Source: Microbulbifer sp. GL-2 (lineage in GTDB: Bacteria > Pseudomonadota > Gammaproteobacteria > Pseudomonadales > Cellvibrionaceae). Taken from it: a stretch of 64,000 nucleotides of DNA. The notes below the pieces were generated by a model that was not told the origin of the DNA, searched no databases, and was given only the letters and a program-made list of their open reading frames with translations. The stretch is from positions 310,001 through 374,000 of the forward strand of contig NZ_AP019807.1 of assembly GCF_007183175.1 (NCBI RefSeq), given 5' to 3'. The translations under genes and the position numbers were made by a program. Numbering within the stretch: position 1 is the first letter of the stretch; the number at the start of each line of letters is the position of its first letter. Shown here one piece after another: positions 18,835 through 28,255 of the stretch.

Positions 18835-18855
18835 CTTAAGTGATAAAAAGTGTAA

Positions 18856-19564
18856 ATCGGGTAGCCGGTAGTTTCTGGCTACCAGCCCCCACACCACCCA
18901 GCGTGCGGGTCCGCAATGGGCGGCTCCCTTTCCGCTATTAATCTCTCCCTAGCAATGGTGTCGAACAGCTCTTCATTTGAGTTGTGCGTCATGGCAGTAA
19001 GCTACCTCAACTTTATATCCAACTGAAAACATATCGATAGGCTAGCCCTGCCTTATAACCCGTGGATTTAGATTCAGGTCTTCACCTTGCCTATGGTATT
19101 AATCTTGGCATTTGGCTACCATGCCGTCGGCTAACTTCTGTTTAATCACCTTGGCCATTACTGACCGAGGCGCTGCTGTGTTCAACCACTTGTTTTCCAT
19201 CCCTGCGATGGTGGCTAGCTGGTTGAGCCTACTTATAAGTCAGGGGCCATCCTGACAGCTTCACAGCAGCAAGCTAAACAGATCTCCCCAGATAAGACCG
19301 TGAACTTTCTCTACACAGCTGCATCAATGACTCTACCCGTTAGGTCACCCGGCTTCGGTGTCCTTGCCCACCTCGCCTCCAGGCTAAGTCTTATAGGATG
19401 TTTCTGTTCGCAGCTCATAGTTTTGCTAACGGCCTCCTCCCCACAAGACCTCCCGGTGTTGCAGTTGCCATTCGCTAGTAGTTGGCATTTAATGGAACCC
19501 ATGAAATGGTGATCTTCCTACAAGGGACTTTCACCCCATTAGTCCACGCCCATGCTGGGTGTAC
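18856..19564 (-). mobile_element. ORF-less group II intron, copy 8
   Basis: Long form, 709 bases, junction GTAA|CAAG. The putative EBS1 loop reads GGCAAGGA on the - strand, complementary to the CCTTG 5' exon at this site. The split attC continues at 19565-19649, ending GAAGCGTTATAC. Confidence 0.84.
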
Positions 19565-19655
19565 CAAGGCAATTAACTACGCACCTACGGCACCTAACAG
19601 CTAAAAGCGTGGATTCGCCACAACGCTGCAGGTTATTGAAGCGTTATACGAGTTA

Positions 19656-20081
19656 ATGGAGAAAAAAATGTCTATGAGCTTATTTGTTATTTTGGCTCTT
19701 GAAATGGAACCAAATATTAAAGAAATTAACTCAATAGAACCTGAAATAGATCATGTATTAGAGTTAAGTGAGAAAATCGATATTAATAACCATTCAGGAT
19801 TTTTGCCTGCTACTTTAGATGGCAAAGCTACGGGGTTCGAGATATATATTTTTTCAGTATCTAAAGCCCCAGAGCCACTTAAAAGTGTTATCCCTAAAGA
19901 TATACAAAATGGCAATATCTATCAGATTAGCTTTGGGCATAATTCATTAGAGGCTCAAGCTGCGTTTGCAACTGCTATAAGCATGAATATGAGATATAAT
20001 GGAGTTACCATTGAGGACCAAGCAGGGAGCTTACTTTCTATTGAGCAACTTCAATCCTTAATAGCCTCATTTAATGAATAG
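19656..20081 (+). CDS. Hypothetical acidic protein
   Basis: A 141-residue cytoplasmic protein, acidic, with alternating strands and a helical C-terminus (LLSIEQLQSLIASFNE). No motif or family recognised. The start at 19656 (ATGGAG) follows GAGTTA; an internal ATG at 19668 preceded by GGAGAAAAAA gives MSMSLFV and may be the true start. The gene is followed by a short attC-like site and no intron. Confidence 0.6.
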   Translation: MEKKMSMSLFVILALEMEPNIKEINSIEPEIDHVLELSEKIDINNHSGFLPATLDGKATGFEIYIFSVSKAPEPLKSVIPKDIQNGNIYQISFGHNSLEAQAAFATAISMNMRYNGVTIEDQAGSLLSIEQLQSLIASFNE

Positions 20082-20091
20082 AAAAATTCGT

Positions 20092-20136
20092 ATAACAAAC
20101 AAAAGTAGCAAATAAGTCGCTGCTTTGGGGGTTAGC
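20092..20136 (+). repeat. Short attC-like site
   Basis: ATAACAAAC at the left and GGGGGTTAGC at the right with an AAGTAGCA / TCGCTGCTTT inverted segment; about 45 bases. It is shorter than its neighbours and has no intron. Confidence 0.5.
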
Positions 20137-20137
20137 A

Positions 20138-20518
20138 ATGGTCAGTATTAAAATATTTAGATTGATCTTATTGCTTACTTTTTCAGGCGCAGTTTATGCT
20201 GAAAATTTTGATGCAAGAATTCTCTTCGCTAAAGCTGCAATGCAATCTGAAGAAGGTAAGGAATACGAAGTATTGGTGAGAGAAAGTACATGGGATGCGG
20301 ATAGCGAGTGCTTCCGTGAGTCAGCAGAAGTTTGAGCAACCCTAGGATACTATCAGCTAGTCGCCACTATAGATCGAGAGGGGGGAGCAAAAATGGTCGA
20401 AGTTCGCCCTATACATCCTTACTCATCGTGCGTGGTAATCTGGTTTTCGAATAACAAGTTTCCTAAACCACCACGTGATAGTTCGCCCATTCGCTTGGAG
20501 GTAAATATTCAGCTATAG
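20138..20518 (+). pseudogene. Small secreted protein with in-frame TGA
   Basis: A signal peptide (MVSIKIFRLILLLTFSGAVYA) leads a frame that stops at TGA 20333-20335 after 65 residues, yet the same frame continues with protein-like sequence (GYYQLVATIDREGG, then CVVIWFSNNKFPKPP and SPIRLEVNIQL) to TAG at 20516. The whole is about 126 residues and the end resembles the C-terminal strand region of TonB-like domains. The likeliest reading is a nonsense mutation; recoding is unlikely. Confidence 0.55.
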
Positions 20519-20530
20519 TGGGCTATTCAT

Positions 20531-20578
20531 ACTAACAATCACAGGCAGTATGCTACGGGCCTTTGCGGGACGTTAAAT
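20531..20578 (+). repeat. Short attC-like site
   Basis: Left end CTAACAATC, right end GGGACGTTAAAT, with CAGGCAGTATG / GGGCCTTTGC between. No intron. Confidence 0.55.
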
Positions 20579-20596
20579 TTCAAAAGAAGTATTGAG

Positions 20597-21061
20597 ATGG
20601 ATGAGAGAGATCAAAAGGCACTTGATGATATTGAAGAATATGGATGCCATGTTCTTAATGTGATGGAAGGAGATGGTGAGCCTTCATTTACATATTCTAT
20701 CGGCATAAATAAGCAGCAAAATAAGCCTGATGTTCTAATTATGGGGCTAAAGTCTGAGCTAGCTCATTCTATGGCGAATAACTATAAAAATCGACTTCTT
20801 GAGGGCGAAGTCTTTGAACCAGGGAAGTATTATTCAGACTTTCTTGGTGACTTTGATGTGTGTTTTGTAAAAGTAGCAAAAAGACACTTTGAAGAGTACT
20901 TTGGGTGGGGGCTGTGGCTGCATGATGGAGACGATTTTGAAGTACTTCAGATGATATGGCCTACTACCGATGGGGTTTGGCCTTGGAATGAAAATAAATC
21001 AGATTATTACAAGTGGGCACAACCAATTCTAAACGATGATGGATTGCTTAAAGAAATTTAA
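20597..21061 (+). CDS. DUF4262 domain protein
   Basis: A 154-residue protein with the DUF4262 pattern: an initial helix, EYGCHVLNVMEGDGEPSFTYSIGI, then PDVLIMGLKSELAHSMANN and a C-terminal Trp-rich segment (QMIWPTTDGVWPWNE). Function unknown for the family. The TAA stop is the TAA of the attC split by intron copy 9. Confidence 0.78.
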   Translation: MDERDQKALDDIEEYGCHVLNVMEGDGEPSFTYSIGINKQQNKPDVLIMGLKSELAHSMANNYKNRLLEGEVFEPGKYYSDFLGDFDVCFVKVAKRHFEEYFGWGLWLHDGDDFEVLQMIWPTTDGVWPWNENKSDYYKWAQPILNDDGLLKEI

Positions 21062-21763
21062 ATCGGGTAGCCGGTAGCTTCTAGCTACCCCCCCTACGCC
21101 GCCTATCATACGGGTCCGCAATGGGCGGTTCCCTACCCATAATGAATCTCTATCCAACGATAGTGTCGAGCAGCTCTTCATTTGAGCTGAGTGTCATGGC
21201 AGCGCGCCACCTCAACTTTAGCCGACTGAAAACCTATCAGTAGGCTAGCCCTGTCTTTTAACTCATGGATTTAGGTTCAGGCCTTCACCCTGTCCAAGGT
21301 ATTAATCTTGGCATTTGGCTACTATGCCGTCGGCTGACTTCAGCTTAATCACCTTGATCATTACTGACCGAGACGCTGCTGTGTTCCACAATTTTTTCTA
21401 CCCCCGCGAGGTAGCAAGCGGATTAGGCCTACTTATGAATCAGCGGTCACCATGACAGCTTCACAGCAGCAAGTTAAATAGTCCTCCCCGATAAGAGGTG
21501 AACTTTCACTATACAACTGAGTCATTGACTATACCCGCTAGATCACCCGTCTTCGGTGTCCCTGGCCACCTCGCCTCCTGGCTAAGACTTATAAGATATT
21601 CCTGTTCGTCAGCTCATAGTTTTGCTAGCGGCCTCCTCCCCACAAGACCTCACGGTGTTGCAGTTGCCATTCGCTAGTAGTTAGCATTTAATGGAATCCA
21701 TTAAATGGTGATCCTCCTACATGGGACTTTCACCCCATTAGTCCACGCCCATGCTTGGCGTAC
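21062..21763 (-). mobile_element. ORF-less group II intron, copy 9
   Basis: Long form, 702 bases, junction TTAA|CAAA. The domain-V-like hairpin pairs AACCGCC with GGCGGCGT. The split attC continues at 21764-21812 and then runs into a 7-base tandem repeat instead of a normal GTTRRRY right end. Confidence 0.84.
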
Positions 21764-21812
21764 CAAATAAAGGCACCGGACCGCCGCTTTGGTTTTGCTA
21801 CAGGTGCTTTAA

Positions 21813-21847
21813 GCGTCAGGCGTCAGGCGTCAGGCGTCAGGCGTCAG
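21813..21847 (+). repeat. Five tandem copies of GCGTCAG
   Basis: Perfect 7-base direct repeats exactly where the attC right end (normally GCGTTAG) should be, just upstream of the methyltransferase gene. They look like an expansion of the core site with a T-to-C change. Confidence 0.9.
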
Positions 21848-21873
21848 GCAAACTATCTGAGATTTTCGAGAAT

Positions 21874-22464
21874 ATGGAACTAGAGAAAAGTGAAGCTCGA
21901 AAGAGAGCTGATGAAATTAAGCCTCACCGCTGTAAGAATCTAATTGCTGTTCTCGAATGCCCAATAGATATGAAAAATATTGGCACAGTTATTAGAAACG
22001 TCAATGCTTTAGGTGTAGAGAAAACATATATCGTTGATCCGCGTAACTCACTGCCTGATGATTGGCAGGAAATGAGAGAGAGAAAATCACTTTCAAAACC
22101 GTCTGTGTCTGCAATAAAATGGAGTTTTGTAAAGCGATTTGACAGTACAGAGGTGTGCTTAGCCCACTTGGCCAATAATAGGTTCACCTCCATCGTCACC
22201 TCTCCTCATGTAAAAGGAAAAGACAACTTTATACTACATGAGGCCGATTATACACAGCCGAAATTGGCCGTATGGTTTGGTAACGAATCTCGAGGTATAA
22301 GCGATTTGGCAGTAGAAAACAGTGATTTCTGCGTATCCATTCCAATGTTTGGAATGATTGAAAGCCTGAATCTAGGAACAACTTCTGGAATTGTACTGTA
22401 TGAAATTACTAAGCAGCGCCGTAAGCATCAGGAAAAATACAAGCGAGCAAGCCGCGGCACCTAA
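21874..22464 (+). CDS. SpoU/TrmH-family RNA 2'-O-methyltransferase
   Basis: A 196-residue SPOUT methyltransferase that would methylate ribose in tRNA or rRNA. Three family motifs are seen: NIGTVIRNVNALGV (residues 35-48), AVWFGNESRGIS (132-143) and SIPMFGMIESLNLGTTSGIVLYE (155-177). There is no extra N-terminal substrate domain, as in TrmL/TrmH-like short forms; the target is not predictable. The TAA stop abuts intron copy 10. Confidence 0.85.
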   Translation: MELEKSEARKRADEIKPHRCKNLIAVLECPIDMKNIGTVIRNVNALGVEKTYIVDPRNSLPDDWQEMRERKSLSKPSVSAIKWSFVKRFDSTEVCLAHLANNRFTSIVTSPHVKGKDNFILHEADYTQPKLAVWFGNESRGISDLAVENSDFCVSIPMFGMIESLNLGTTSGIVLYEITKQRRKHQEKYKRASRGT

Positions 22465-23075
22465 ATCGGGTAGCCGGTAGTTTCTTGCTACCGGCCCTAC
22501 ACCATCCATCGTGCAGGTCTGCAATGGGCGGCTCCTATCCGTTATGAATCTCCACCCAACGATAGTGTCGAGCAGCTCTTCATTTGAGTTGAGTGTCATG
22601 ACAGTGCGCCACCTCAACTTTATACGACTGGAAACATATCGGTAGGCTACCCTTGCCTTTTAACTCGTGGATTTAAGTTCAGGCCTTCACCATATCCAAG
22701 GTATAAATCTTGATATTAGGCTGCTATTCCGTCGGCCAACTTTTGTTGAATCACCGTGATCATTACTGACCGAGGCGCTGTTATATCCCACCACTTTTCA
22801 CTTAAGAAGATGAACTTTCACTACACAACTGCATCATTGACTCTACCCGCTAGATCACCCGGTTTCGGTACCCTTGGTCACCTCTCCTCCAGGCTAAGCC
22901 ATGGATGCTGTTCTTGTCCGTCAGCTCATAGTTTTGCTAGCGGCTTCCTCACCAAAAGACCTCACAGTATTGCAGTTGCCATTCGCTAGTAGTTAGCATT
23001 TAATGGAACCCATTAAACGGTGATCTTCCTACAGGAGACTCTCAGCTCATTAATCCACGCCCATACTGGGCGTAC
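22465..23075 (-). mobile_element. ORF-less group II intron, copy 10
   Basis: 611 bases, a long form lacking a stretch of about 100 bases in the middle (junction CACTTTTCACTTAAG near 22800). Junction CTAA|CAAG. The split attC continues at 23076-23142, ending GGACGTTAAGTGC, identical in type to 35285-35351. Confidence 0.82.
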
Positions 23076-23168
23076 CAAGCGCATGGTATGGGACTGGTTT
23101 TCCACTGCGCTCCAAACCAACCGCAAATACGGACGTTAAGTGCTGCAAGTAGTAAAGAGTGATGAAAT

Positions 23169-23623
23169 TTGAATAGTTTAAGTACATATGCGCTGCTAGT
23201 TTTTGCGCTTATAGTTGGAGGATCACTAGCATCCCAAGCAGGAGTAAATTCCCAGCTTCGTGTAGCTTTGAATTCGCCTATTCAAGCTGCATTTATTTCG
23301 TTCTTAATCGGTACAGTAATTTGGGGACGATCTCAAGTTTTCAAAATGAAAGCTGGTTTACGAAAGAATCGATTTCTGCTTTGCCGTGGTGGGCTTGGCT
23401 CGGTGGTGCTTTTGGGGCTTTTAATATCGCAATGTCTGTATTTCTTGCTCCTAAGTTAGGTGCGTTGGTATTGGCAATTTCAATTGTCTGCGGTCAAGTT
23501 ATAGCTTCGATCGTTTTGGATCATAATGGATGGCTCGGGTATCCAAAAATCGAGCTATCTATCACAAGGATTTTCGGAGCTGTTCTCATTGTTCTCGGAG
23601 TCATACTGGTAGCACGGCGATAA
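23169..23623 (+). pseudogene. DMT/DUF606 transporter, frameshifted copy
   Basis: Nearly identical to the intact gene at 35378-35833, but one T is missing in the AATTTGGGG run near 23320. The frame therefore breaks after residue 51 and continues in another frame to 23623. The hydrophobic helices and the GAFNIAMSVFLAPKLGA segment are otherwise preserved. It uses the same TTG start. It could also be a sequencing slip in a homopolymer. Confidence 0.8.
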
Positions 23624-23631
23624 GCACTAAA

Positions 23632-24205
23632 ATCGGATAGCCGGTAGTTTCTAGCTACCAGCCCCCACACCACTCATCGTGCGGGTACGAAGTGGGGGCT
23701 CCCTATCCGTAATGAATTTCTAGCCAACGATAGTGTTAAGCAGATCTTCATTTGACCACTATGCCGTCGGCTGACTTCTGTTTAATCACCTTGGCCATTA
23801 CTGACCGAGGCGCTACTATGTCCCACCACTTTTTCCTACTCCCATCTTGGATGGCTAGCGAGTTGGGCGTACTTATGAGTCAGCGGCCACGCTGACAGCT
23901 TCACAGCAGCAAGCTATACAGACCTCCCCAGAGAAGAACGTGAACTTTCACTACACAACATCATCATTTACTTTACCCGTTAGATCACCCAGCTTCGGTG
24001 TCCTTGAGCACCTCGCCTCCAGACAAAGCCTTATAGAGTGTTTCTGTTCTTCAGCTCATAGCTTTACTAGCCGCTTTATCCCCACTAGACCTCATAGTGT
24101 TGAAGTTGCCATTCGCTAGTACTTAGCATTTAATGGAACCCATTAAACGGTGATCTTCCTACAAGAGACTTTCACCCCAGTAGTCCACGCCCATGCTGGG
24201 CGTAC
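23632..24205 (-). mobile_element. ORF-less group II intron, copy 11
   Basis: 574 bases. It lacks the central region between CAGATCTTCATTTGA and CCACTATGCCG, the same deletion as in copy 19. Junction CTAAA|CAAG. The 3' end is CTATCCGAT. The split attC continues at 24206-24281, ending GGACATTAGTGC. Confidence 0.83.
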
Positions 24206-24296
24206 CAAGCGCCGGCATAATCGCGCATTTTGTGTGCTGGACTCGCAACAAGTTGGGAGCCCGTACTGCGGACATTAGTGCTACCAAGAGTGAAGA

Positions 24297-24770
24297 ATGT
24301 CTAAACCATGGAGTAAGTTACAAAAAGAGTTTTATCTTCTTCGTGCAGAAGGGCTGAAATTGCAACTACAATGTCGTTCCTATCGAATGGACTCACAAAT
24401 GGGAAGTACGAATTGTCCGCGCTACTGGATAACTCTCGGAAAAGATATCATCTGGGATTATCCTAAATATTTTGTGGGTAAGCCACATCCAGAGAGAAAA
24501 CCGTCGGAGTGGTATCCGTATGGAACTGACATTCCAGATATATCAAATCTAATTCGTGAATACATAGATACCTTTAAAGACGAAATTATGAATAAGGTTT
24601 TTGAAAATGACTACTGGGGGCTTGTCAATATACTTCTAGCTGCAGATAAACGCATTGGTACTAGATGCCTGTCCGAATTGAAGAAAAAAATCGATAATAA
24701 AGCGGCTTTAAAAATTATAGAGGTCCGTATGGCCTCAGCACTAACTAAACAATCAACCGGACTCTGCTAA
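24297..24770 (+). CDS. SF0329-family protein
   Basis: A 157-residue protein with the family pattern MSKPWSKLQKEFY, then LQCRSYRMDSQMGSTNCPRYWITLG and KDIIWDYPKYF. Function unknown. The start follows AGAGTGAAG. It is followed by a degenerate attC (24768-24829, ending TTGAGGCGTTTTG) instead of an intron. Confidence 0.75.
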   Translation: MSKPWSKLQKEFYLLRAEGLKLQLQCRSYRMDSQMGSTNCPRYWITLGKDIIWDYPKYFVGKPHPERKPSEWYPYGTDIPDISNLIREYIDTFKDEIMNKVFENDYWGLVNILLAADKRIGTRCLSELKKKIDNKAALKIIEVRMASALTKQSTGLC

Positions 24771-24829
24771 GCATGGTTCGCTTTACTCACAATACCACGC
24801 TTAGCCTCGCTCAATTATTGAGGCGTTTT
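24768..24829 (+). repeat. Degenerate attC-like site
   Basis: The left end lost TAAC (reads CTAAGCATGG), but CTCAATTATTGAGGCGTT at the right matches the right ends of other attC sites here. No intron, consistent with loss of the TAACAA target. Confidence 0.45.
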
Positions 24830-24839
24830 GACTAGACCA

Positions 24840-25262
24840 ATGACAAAATTTGTTAAAACCCAAGACTTGGATAAATCTGCAAAACTTACTCTTGCCAACA
24901 TGCAGGAGTACTATGACATGTATGGCGTTGACTGGACTTTATCAGATGTACGCAGTGCAATTGAAAATCTTGAGAACTATGATTTAGTGAATGATGATGG
25001 AGTTTTTGGAGTTGTTAGACTCTCATTTGAAAACAATCGCTGTCAACTGCGAGATATTCAAGTTGTATCTAACCAACAAAACAAAGGTTTAGGCGCTTTA
25101 GTTATCTCTAAGGTAACCGAGCTTGCAAGGCAAAAACAACTCGGGTTCATTGATCTACGAGTATTTAAACGTAGTCCAGCATATAGACTTTATGGTCGCC
25201 TAGGGTTTGTCATAGAGAGCGAAGATGATAAATTTTACCAAATGACGCTTACAGTCATATAA
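24840..25262 (+). CDS. GNAT-family N-acetyltransferase
   Basis: A 140-residue single-domain acetyltransferase. The acetyl-CoA loop is at NQQNKGLGALVISKVTELAR, preceded by LRDIQVV and followed by SPAYRLYGRLGFV, the usual motif B. The substrate is unknown. The ATG at 24840 is chosen; a TTG at 24828 would add four residues and lies in the attC. The TAA stop abuts intron copy 12. Confidence 0.85.
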   Translation: MTKFVKTQDLDKSAKLTLANMQEYYDMYGVDWTLSDVRSAIENLENYDLVNDDGVFGVVRLSFENNRCQLRDIQVVSNQQNKGLGALVISKVTELARQKQLGFIDLRVFKRSPAYRLYGRLGFVIESEDDKFYQMTLTVI

Positions 25263-25736
25263 ATCGGGTAGCCGGTAGTTTCTAGCCACCGGCCCCACCA
25301 TCGTGCGGGCCTGCAACGGGTGATTCCTATCCGTAATAAATCTCTACCCAACGATAGTGTCGAGCAGCGCTTCACTTGAGTTGAGTGTCATGGCAGTGCG
25401 CTACTTCTGAATCAACGGCCACGCCGACAACTTCACAGCAACAAGCTAAACAGATCTGCTCAGATAAGATCGTGAACTTTCACTACATAACGGTATTATT
25501 GACTCTACCCGTTAGATCACCCGGCTTCGGTGTTCTTGGCCACCTCGCCTCCAGGCCAAGCCATATAAGATGCTTCTGTTCATCAGCTCGTAGCTTTACT
25601 AGCCGCTTCGCCCTACAAGACCTCGCAACATTGCAGTTGCCATTCGCGAATAGTTAGCATTTAATGGCACCCATTAAATGGTGATCTTCCTACAGGGGGA
25701 TTTCACCCCATTAGCTCACGTCTATGCTGGGCGTGC
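25263..25736 (-). mobile_element. ORF-less group II intron, copy 12 (short form)
   Basis: 474 bases. It has the short-form deletion joining GCGCTACTT to CTGAATCAACGGCC, so most of domain IV is gone. The 5' end on the - strand is GCACGCCC, not GTACGCCC. Junction ATAA|CAAA. The split attC continues at 25737-25807, ending GACGTTATG. Confidence 0.82.
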
Positions 25737-25921
25737 CAAATTTAGGCAAGCGGACAAATTACTACGCCTTCGATTCCGTAATTTGCCGTTGCTAAAGACG
25801 TTATGTGGGGCTAAGTCGGATCTTATTGAGAGATGTGGCGTAATTGACATTAGCTTAAAGAATCATCCTGACACTCACTGTAGTGCTACGACAAATTTAC
25901 CAGACACAATAAGTTGTTTTT

Positions 25922-26404
25922 ATGCAGCCTTTTAATACTCAATTTGCCTTATCTAGAGATTACCTTGCCGAATGCTATGATCAGTCTCTACCCTATGGGA
26001 AAAATGTCAAGCCCAACTATCTTCTTCCTACATTACTATTATCTTCTGGTACGGGATTACTGTTATTTACTGAGCAACCTAAGATCGCAAGTTGCACGTT
26101 AATTGCATTAGGCGTGCTGGAACTGATTCACATTCGATATCGACGAGCTTGGTGGTTAGCACGGCAGATGCTTGGGAAAAGTGCCGGTAGTGAAGTGAAA
26201 TTAACCATAGATAAGGATGGAATCCAGACACAGAATCCTTATACGAAAACAGCCCTGTCGTGGGCAGATATCGAACATATTATTGAAACCGAATTAGGGC
26301 TTATTTTGGTAGCTAAATCTGGGGGGCAGCAGTACTTGTCTAAATCGTTATTACCAGCTGAATTAATTAATGAGATAGTTACCAAGATTAAGGGTAAACA
26401 TTGA
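25922..26404 (+). CDS. YcxB-like membrane protein
   Basis: A 160-residue protein with two hydrophobic helices (about 34-50 and 57-67) and a soluble C-terminal half. The half contains VKLTIDKDGIQTQNPYTKTALSWADIEHIIET and LSKSLLPAELINEIV, the YcxB-like domain pattern. It probably sits in the inner membrane with the C-terminal domain in the cytoplasm. About 115 bases separate the attC from the ATG, and no clear ribosome binding site is seen. Confidence 0.65.
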   Translation: MQPFNTQFALSRDYLAECYDQSLPYGKNVKPNYLLPTLLLSSGTGLLLFTEQPKIASCTLIALGVLELIHIRYRRAWWLARQMLGKSAGSEVKLTIDKDGIQTQNPYTKTALSWADIEHIIETELGLILVAKSGGQQYLSKSLLPAELINEIVTKIKGKH

Positions 26405-26451
26405 TTTCAATAAAAATTTAAATCGTGCCTACAATGCAGCTAATACAACAC

Positions 26452-26509
26452 ATAACAAGTTACCCAAACGCGACGACCCTACAGGGCCGCCGATTGGCAA
26501 GGCGTTAAA
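26452..26509 (+). repeat. attC recombination site, intact
   Basis: ATAACAAGTTACCC at the left, CAAGGCGTTAAAT at the right, and GACCCTACAGGGCCG between; 58 bases. No intron. Confidence 0.75.
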
Positions 26510-26528
26510 TGTGCACAAGGAACACGTA

Positions 26529-26897
26529 ATGCAATTCATCCAAAGAATAAAACGAAATAGAGTGATAAAATCGTACTTGCGGAAATTGCCTAGGTTGCTA
26601 GCGAAAGATTATGGAAAATCTAAAAGGTATCGCCCAAAACAAGTAAGGGCTACGATTGAGAGATCAGGGCTCTCAATTATTTATACCTGTTACGCGATTT
26701 CAATTTTTTGCTCAAAGAAGGAATTTGATGCATATCATCATGAAATTGGTGAGGCGTGTGATTACGGAGCAATGCGTGGAGAAGTAGGAAATCTACATTT
26801 TTACGGAAATGCAAACTTTAGTAGTAACGATGTTACATCTGTTGGCTCTGACTTTGGTGGCGGTTCACATGGTATGGATGGCGGCGGCACAGATTGA
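26529..26897 (+). CDS. Small basic protein, DUF6559-like
   Basis: A 122-residue protein with a basic N-terminal half (RVIKSYLRKLPRLLAKDYGKSKRYRPKQVRATIERSGL split by short gaps) and a Gly/Asp/Ser-rich disordered C-terminus (GGGSHGMDGGGTD). It resembles the small DUF6559 family as I recall it. The ATG at 26529 is preferred over GTG 26511 because AAGGA precedes it by nine bases. Function unknown. Confidence 0.6.
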   Translation: MQFIQRIKRNRVIKSYLRKLPRLLAKDYGKSKRYRPKQVRATIERSGLSIIYTCYAISIFCSKKEFDAYHHEIGEACDYGAMRGEVGNLHFYGNANFSSNDVTSVGSDFGGGSHGMDGGGTD

Positions 26898-26906
26898 GGT
26901 AGTTAA

Positions 26907-27351
26907 ATCGGGTAGCCGGTAGTTTTTAGCTACCGACCCCCACACCGCCCATCGGCGAGTCCACAGTGGGCGACACCCTATCCGTAATGCATCTCTACCC
27001 AACGATAGTATTGAGTAGCTCTTCATTTGAGCTGAGTGTCATGGCAGTGCGCTACTTCTGAGTCAGCAGCCACGCTGACGGCTTCATAGCAGTAAGCTAA
27101 ACAGACCTCCCCTGACAAGAACCTGAAGTTTCACTACACAACCGCGTCATTGACTCTACCCGCTAGATCACCCGGCTTCGGTGTCTTTCGCCACCTCACC
27201 TCCAGACTAAGCCTTAAAGGATGTTTCTGTTAGTCCGCTCGTAGTTTTACTAGCAGCTCCCCCCCCATAAGACCTCTCAGTGTTGCAGTTGCCATTCGCT
27301 TTTAGTTAGCATCTAATGGGCCCCATTAGTTCCCGCCCATACTGGGAGCAC
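26907..27351 (-). mobile_element. ORF-less group II intron, copy 13 (short form)
   Basis: 445 bases. It has the short-form domain IV deletion plus loss of the GGTGAAAGTCCC region near the 5' end, and the 5' terminus is altered (GTGCTCCC on the - strand). Junction TTAA|CAAG. The split attC continues at 27352-27444 and contains a long AAGCCCAGCA... / TGTGCTGGGCG pairing. Confidence 0.8.
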
Positions 27352-27528
27352 CAAGCAGCAGCACGTAAGCCCAGCAAAAAAAACGGGCAGGACGGCCTAC
27401 ACGCCGCTTCGCTCTGTTTCGGCCGCCCTTGTGCTGGGCGTATGTGTAAATATAGTTAAGAAACCTTTTTCGTGATGGTGATAACGAAGATAGGTAATAG
27501 CAATCACCCAAAAAGAGTAATATTTAGT

Positions 27529-27732
27529 ATGAGCACAGGTACGGTAAAGTGGTTCAATGGTGACAAAGGTTTTGGTTTTATTACTCCGGATGATGGAAGC
27601 AAAGATCTATTTGTTCACCATTCAGAAATTCAAATGAATGGTTTCAAATCTCTGGATGAAGGGCAAAAAGTAGAATATGTTGTGGGGCAAGGGCAAAAAG
27701 GGCCGTGCGCTAACAATGTAAAGTCGCTGTAA
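27529..27732 (+). CDS. Cold-shock domain protein (CspA family)
   Basis: A 67-residue OB-fold RNA/DNA chaperone. RNP1 is KGFGFI (residues 13-18) and RNP2 is LFVHHSEI, with the VKWFNGDKG start. The ATG at 27529 is the conserved family start; upstream in-frame codons lie in the attC and leader. The leader (27445-27528) is free of other signals I can identify. A cold-shock gene as a cassette is notable but known from other arrays. Confidence 0.93.
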   Translation: MSTGTVKWFNGDKGFGFITPDDGSKDLFVHHSEIQMNGFKSLDEGQKVEYVVGQGQKGPCANNVKSL

Positions 27733-27749
27733 GATAAATAACAGCATAA

Positions 27750-28219
27750 ATCGGGTAGCCGATAGTTTCTAGCTACCGGCCCCCACACCACCCATTGTGC
27801 AGGTCCGCAATGGGTGGTTCCCTATTCGTAATGAATCTCTCCCCAACGAAAGTGTCGAGCAGCTCTTCATTTGAGTAGAGTGTCATGACAGTGCGCTACT
27901 TCTGATTCACCGGCCACTCAGACAGCTTCATAGCAGCAAGCTAAACAGATCTCCCCAGATGAGAACATGAACTTTCACTACACATCGGCATCATTTACTT
28001 TACCTACTAGATCACCCAGCTTTGCTGCCTTTGGCCACCTCCCCTCCAGGCTAAGCCTTATCGGATGTTTCTGTTCGTCAGCTCATAGCTTTACAAGCTG
28101 ATTCCTCCCCACAAAACCTCGCTGTGTAGCAGTTGCCATTCGCTAGCAGTTAGCATTTAATGGCGCCCATTAAACGGTGATCTTCCTACACGGGACTTTC
28201 ACCCCATTAGTTCACGCCC
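27750..28219 (-). mobile_element. ORF-less group II intron, copy 14 (short form, 5' end lost)
   Basis: About 470 bases in the short form. The last bases on the + strand (GGGCGTAC and the first part of the attC) are deleted; the sequence jumps from CACGCCC to TGCTCGCGTCATTAAAC. Left exon ATAA. Only the attC right tip (28220-28237) remains. Confidence 0.8.
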
Positions 28220-28255
28220 TGCTCGCGTCATTAAACATAGGGTATTGATTGAAGA

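Noticed and set aside
20333..20335. Selenocysteine insertion at the in-frame TGA codons (20333, 33321)
   Set aside because: No convincing bacterial SECIS hairpin directly after the TGA, no known selenoprotein family, and a comparable break at 39293 uses TAG.
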